Translations under genes and position numbers: made by a program | Origin: an uncultured Corynebacterium sp. | Lineage (GTDB): Bacteria; Actinomycetota; Actinomycetes; Mycobacteriales; Mycobacteriaceae | Reading direction: 5' to 3' | NCBI GenBank assembly: GCA_943908385.1 | Contig: CALTTF010000047.1 | Span: forward strand, 1 to 14,354 | DNA: 14,354 nt | In this document: positions 14,234-14,354 of the stretch, piece after piece | How positions within the stretch are numbered: the stretch's first letter is position 1 | How the letters are laid out: the number at the start of each line of letters is the position of its first letter | The notes under the pieces: model-generated | Seen by the model: the letters and a program-made list of their open reading frames with translations, nothing else | Database searches by the model: none | What the model was told of the DNA's origin: nothing

Positions 14234-14253
14234 CGGCCGAAGAAAAACGGCCG
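14234..14253. repeat. Short CGGCCG hairpin
   Basis: CGGCCG at 14234-14239 and again at 14248-14253 can pair across an 8-base A-rich loop. No T tract follows on either strand, so it is not a typical terminator by itself; it lies just before a strong one. Confidence 0.4.
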
Positions 14254-14260
14254 CGAACAC

Positions 14261-14299
14261 AAAAATGACCCGCTCCGTTCGTTCGGAGGGGTCATTTTT
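14261..14299. terminator. Strong bidirectional terminator downstream of tRNA-Arg
   Basis: The arms at 14261-14277 and 14284-14299 pair along 16 bases with one bulged G, enclosing the loop TTCGTT. A5 and T5 runs at the outer ends give U tracts for both directions. It should end the tRNA transcript and any opposing transcript entering from the right edge. I see no gene in 14300-14354. Confidence 0.88.
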
Positions 14300-14354
14300 G
14301 GGTTAAGTAGCAAAAAGTGTGTCCGCTCGGCGTGTCGCCGGGCGGGCATTGTTT

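Noticed and set aside
14002..14268. Reading frame of 88 codons spanning the tRNA-Arg gene
   Set aside because: It reads straight through an intact tRNA and into the downstream palindromes; no domain or good ribosome binding site.
14104..14354. Integrated element at the tRNA
   Set aside because: The tRNA is intact, no repeat of its 3' end appears within the window, and there is no integrase or phage-like gene.

Overview
The window is high-GC actinobacterial DNA, most probably from a Corynebacterium. The reasons are the gene families, a corynebacterial-type PutP, a near-perfect match to the RosR operator described in C. glutamicum, a LexA-like box of the corynebacterial type, and several starts that look leaderless. 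I see no integrase, transposase, CRISPR array or phage gene. Assignments come from motifs and recalled family knowledge; no database search was run.

Layout. The left edge holds the last codons of an upstream gene with an RGG-type tail, probably a DEAD-box RNA helicase. Next is an exported, membrane-anchored trypsin-like protease (+), closed by a hairpin shared with the opposing genes. On the minus strand lie a secreted HNH nuclease and, 6 bases behind it, a small four-helix membrane protein. Upstream of the nuclease is an array of six TATGCGAT-type boxes in two inverted sets, mostly 14 bp apart. Beyond it are the putP terminator and putP (Na+/proline symporter, -).

The centre (about 4.37-12.23 kb, +) is a DNA-repair block. 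It contains an SNF2-family helicase, a SWIM zinc-finger protein 27 bases behind it, and a translationally coupled SbcD-like nuclease / SbcC-like ATPase pair. A LexA/SOS-like box overlaps the stop codon of the SWIM gene and precedes the SbcD-like gene. The SbcC-like ATPase has no CxxC zinc hook. A short beta-rich segment sits between its two coiled-coil halves, and the nuclease carries Gln where metallophosphoesterases normally have the motif I His.

The right part holds a MarR-family regulator (possible RosR), a PspC-domain membrane protein and, convergent to it, a YceI-family lipid-binding protein. The yceI promoter carries a 17/18 match to the RosR operator, so these genes look like a small redox-stress module. 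The window ends with tRNA-Arg(CCG), a pair of short TTTCACGAAAC palindromes just behind it, and a strong bidirectional terminator.

Nothing here is a clear new defence island. The points most worth following are the inverted TATGCGAT array, the possible SOS control of a hookless SbcCD-like pair next to SNF2/SWIM, the RosR-type operator, and the twin palindromes after the tRNA.
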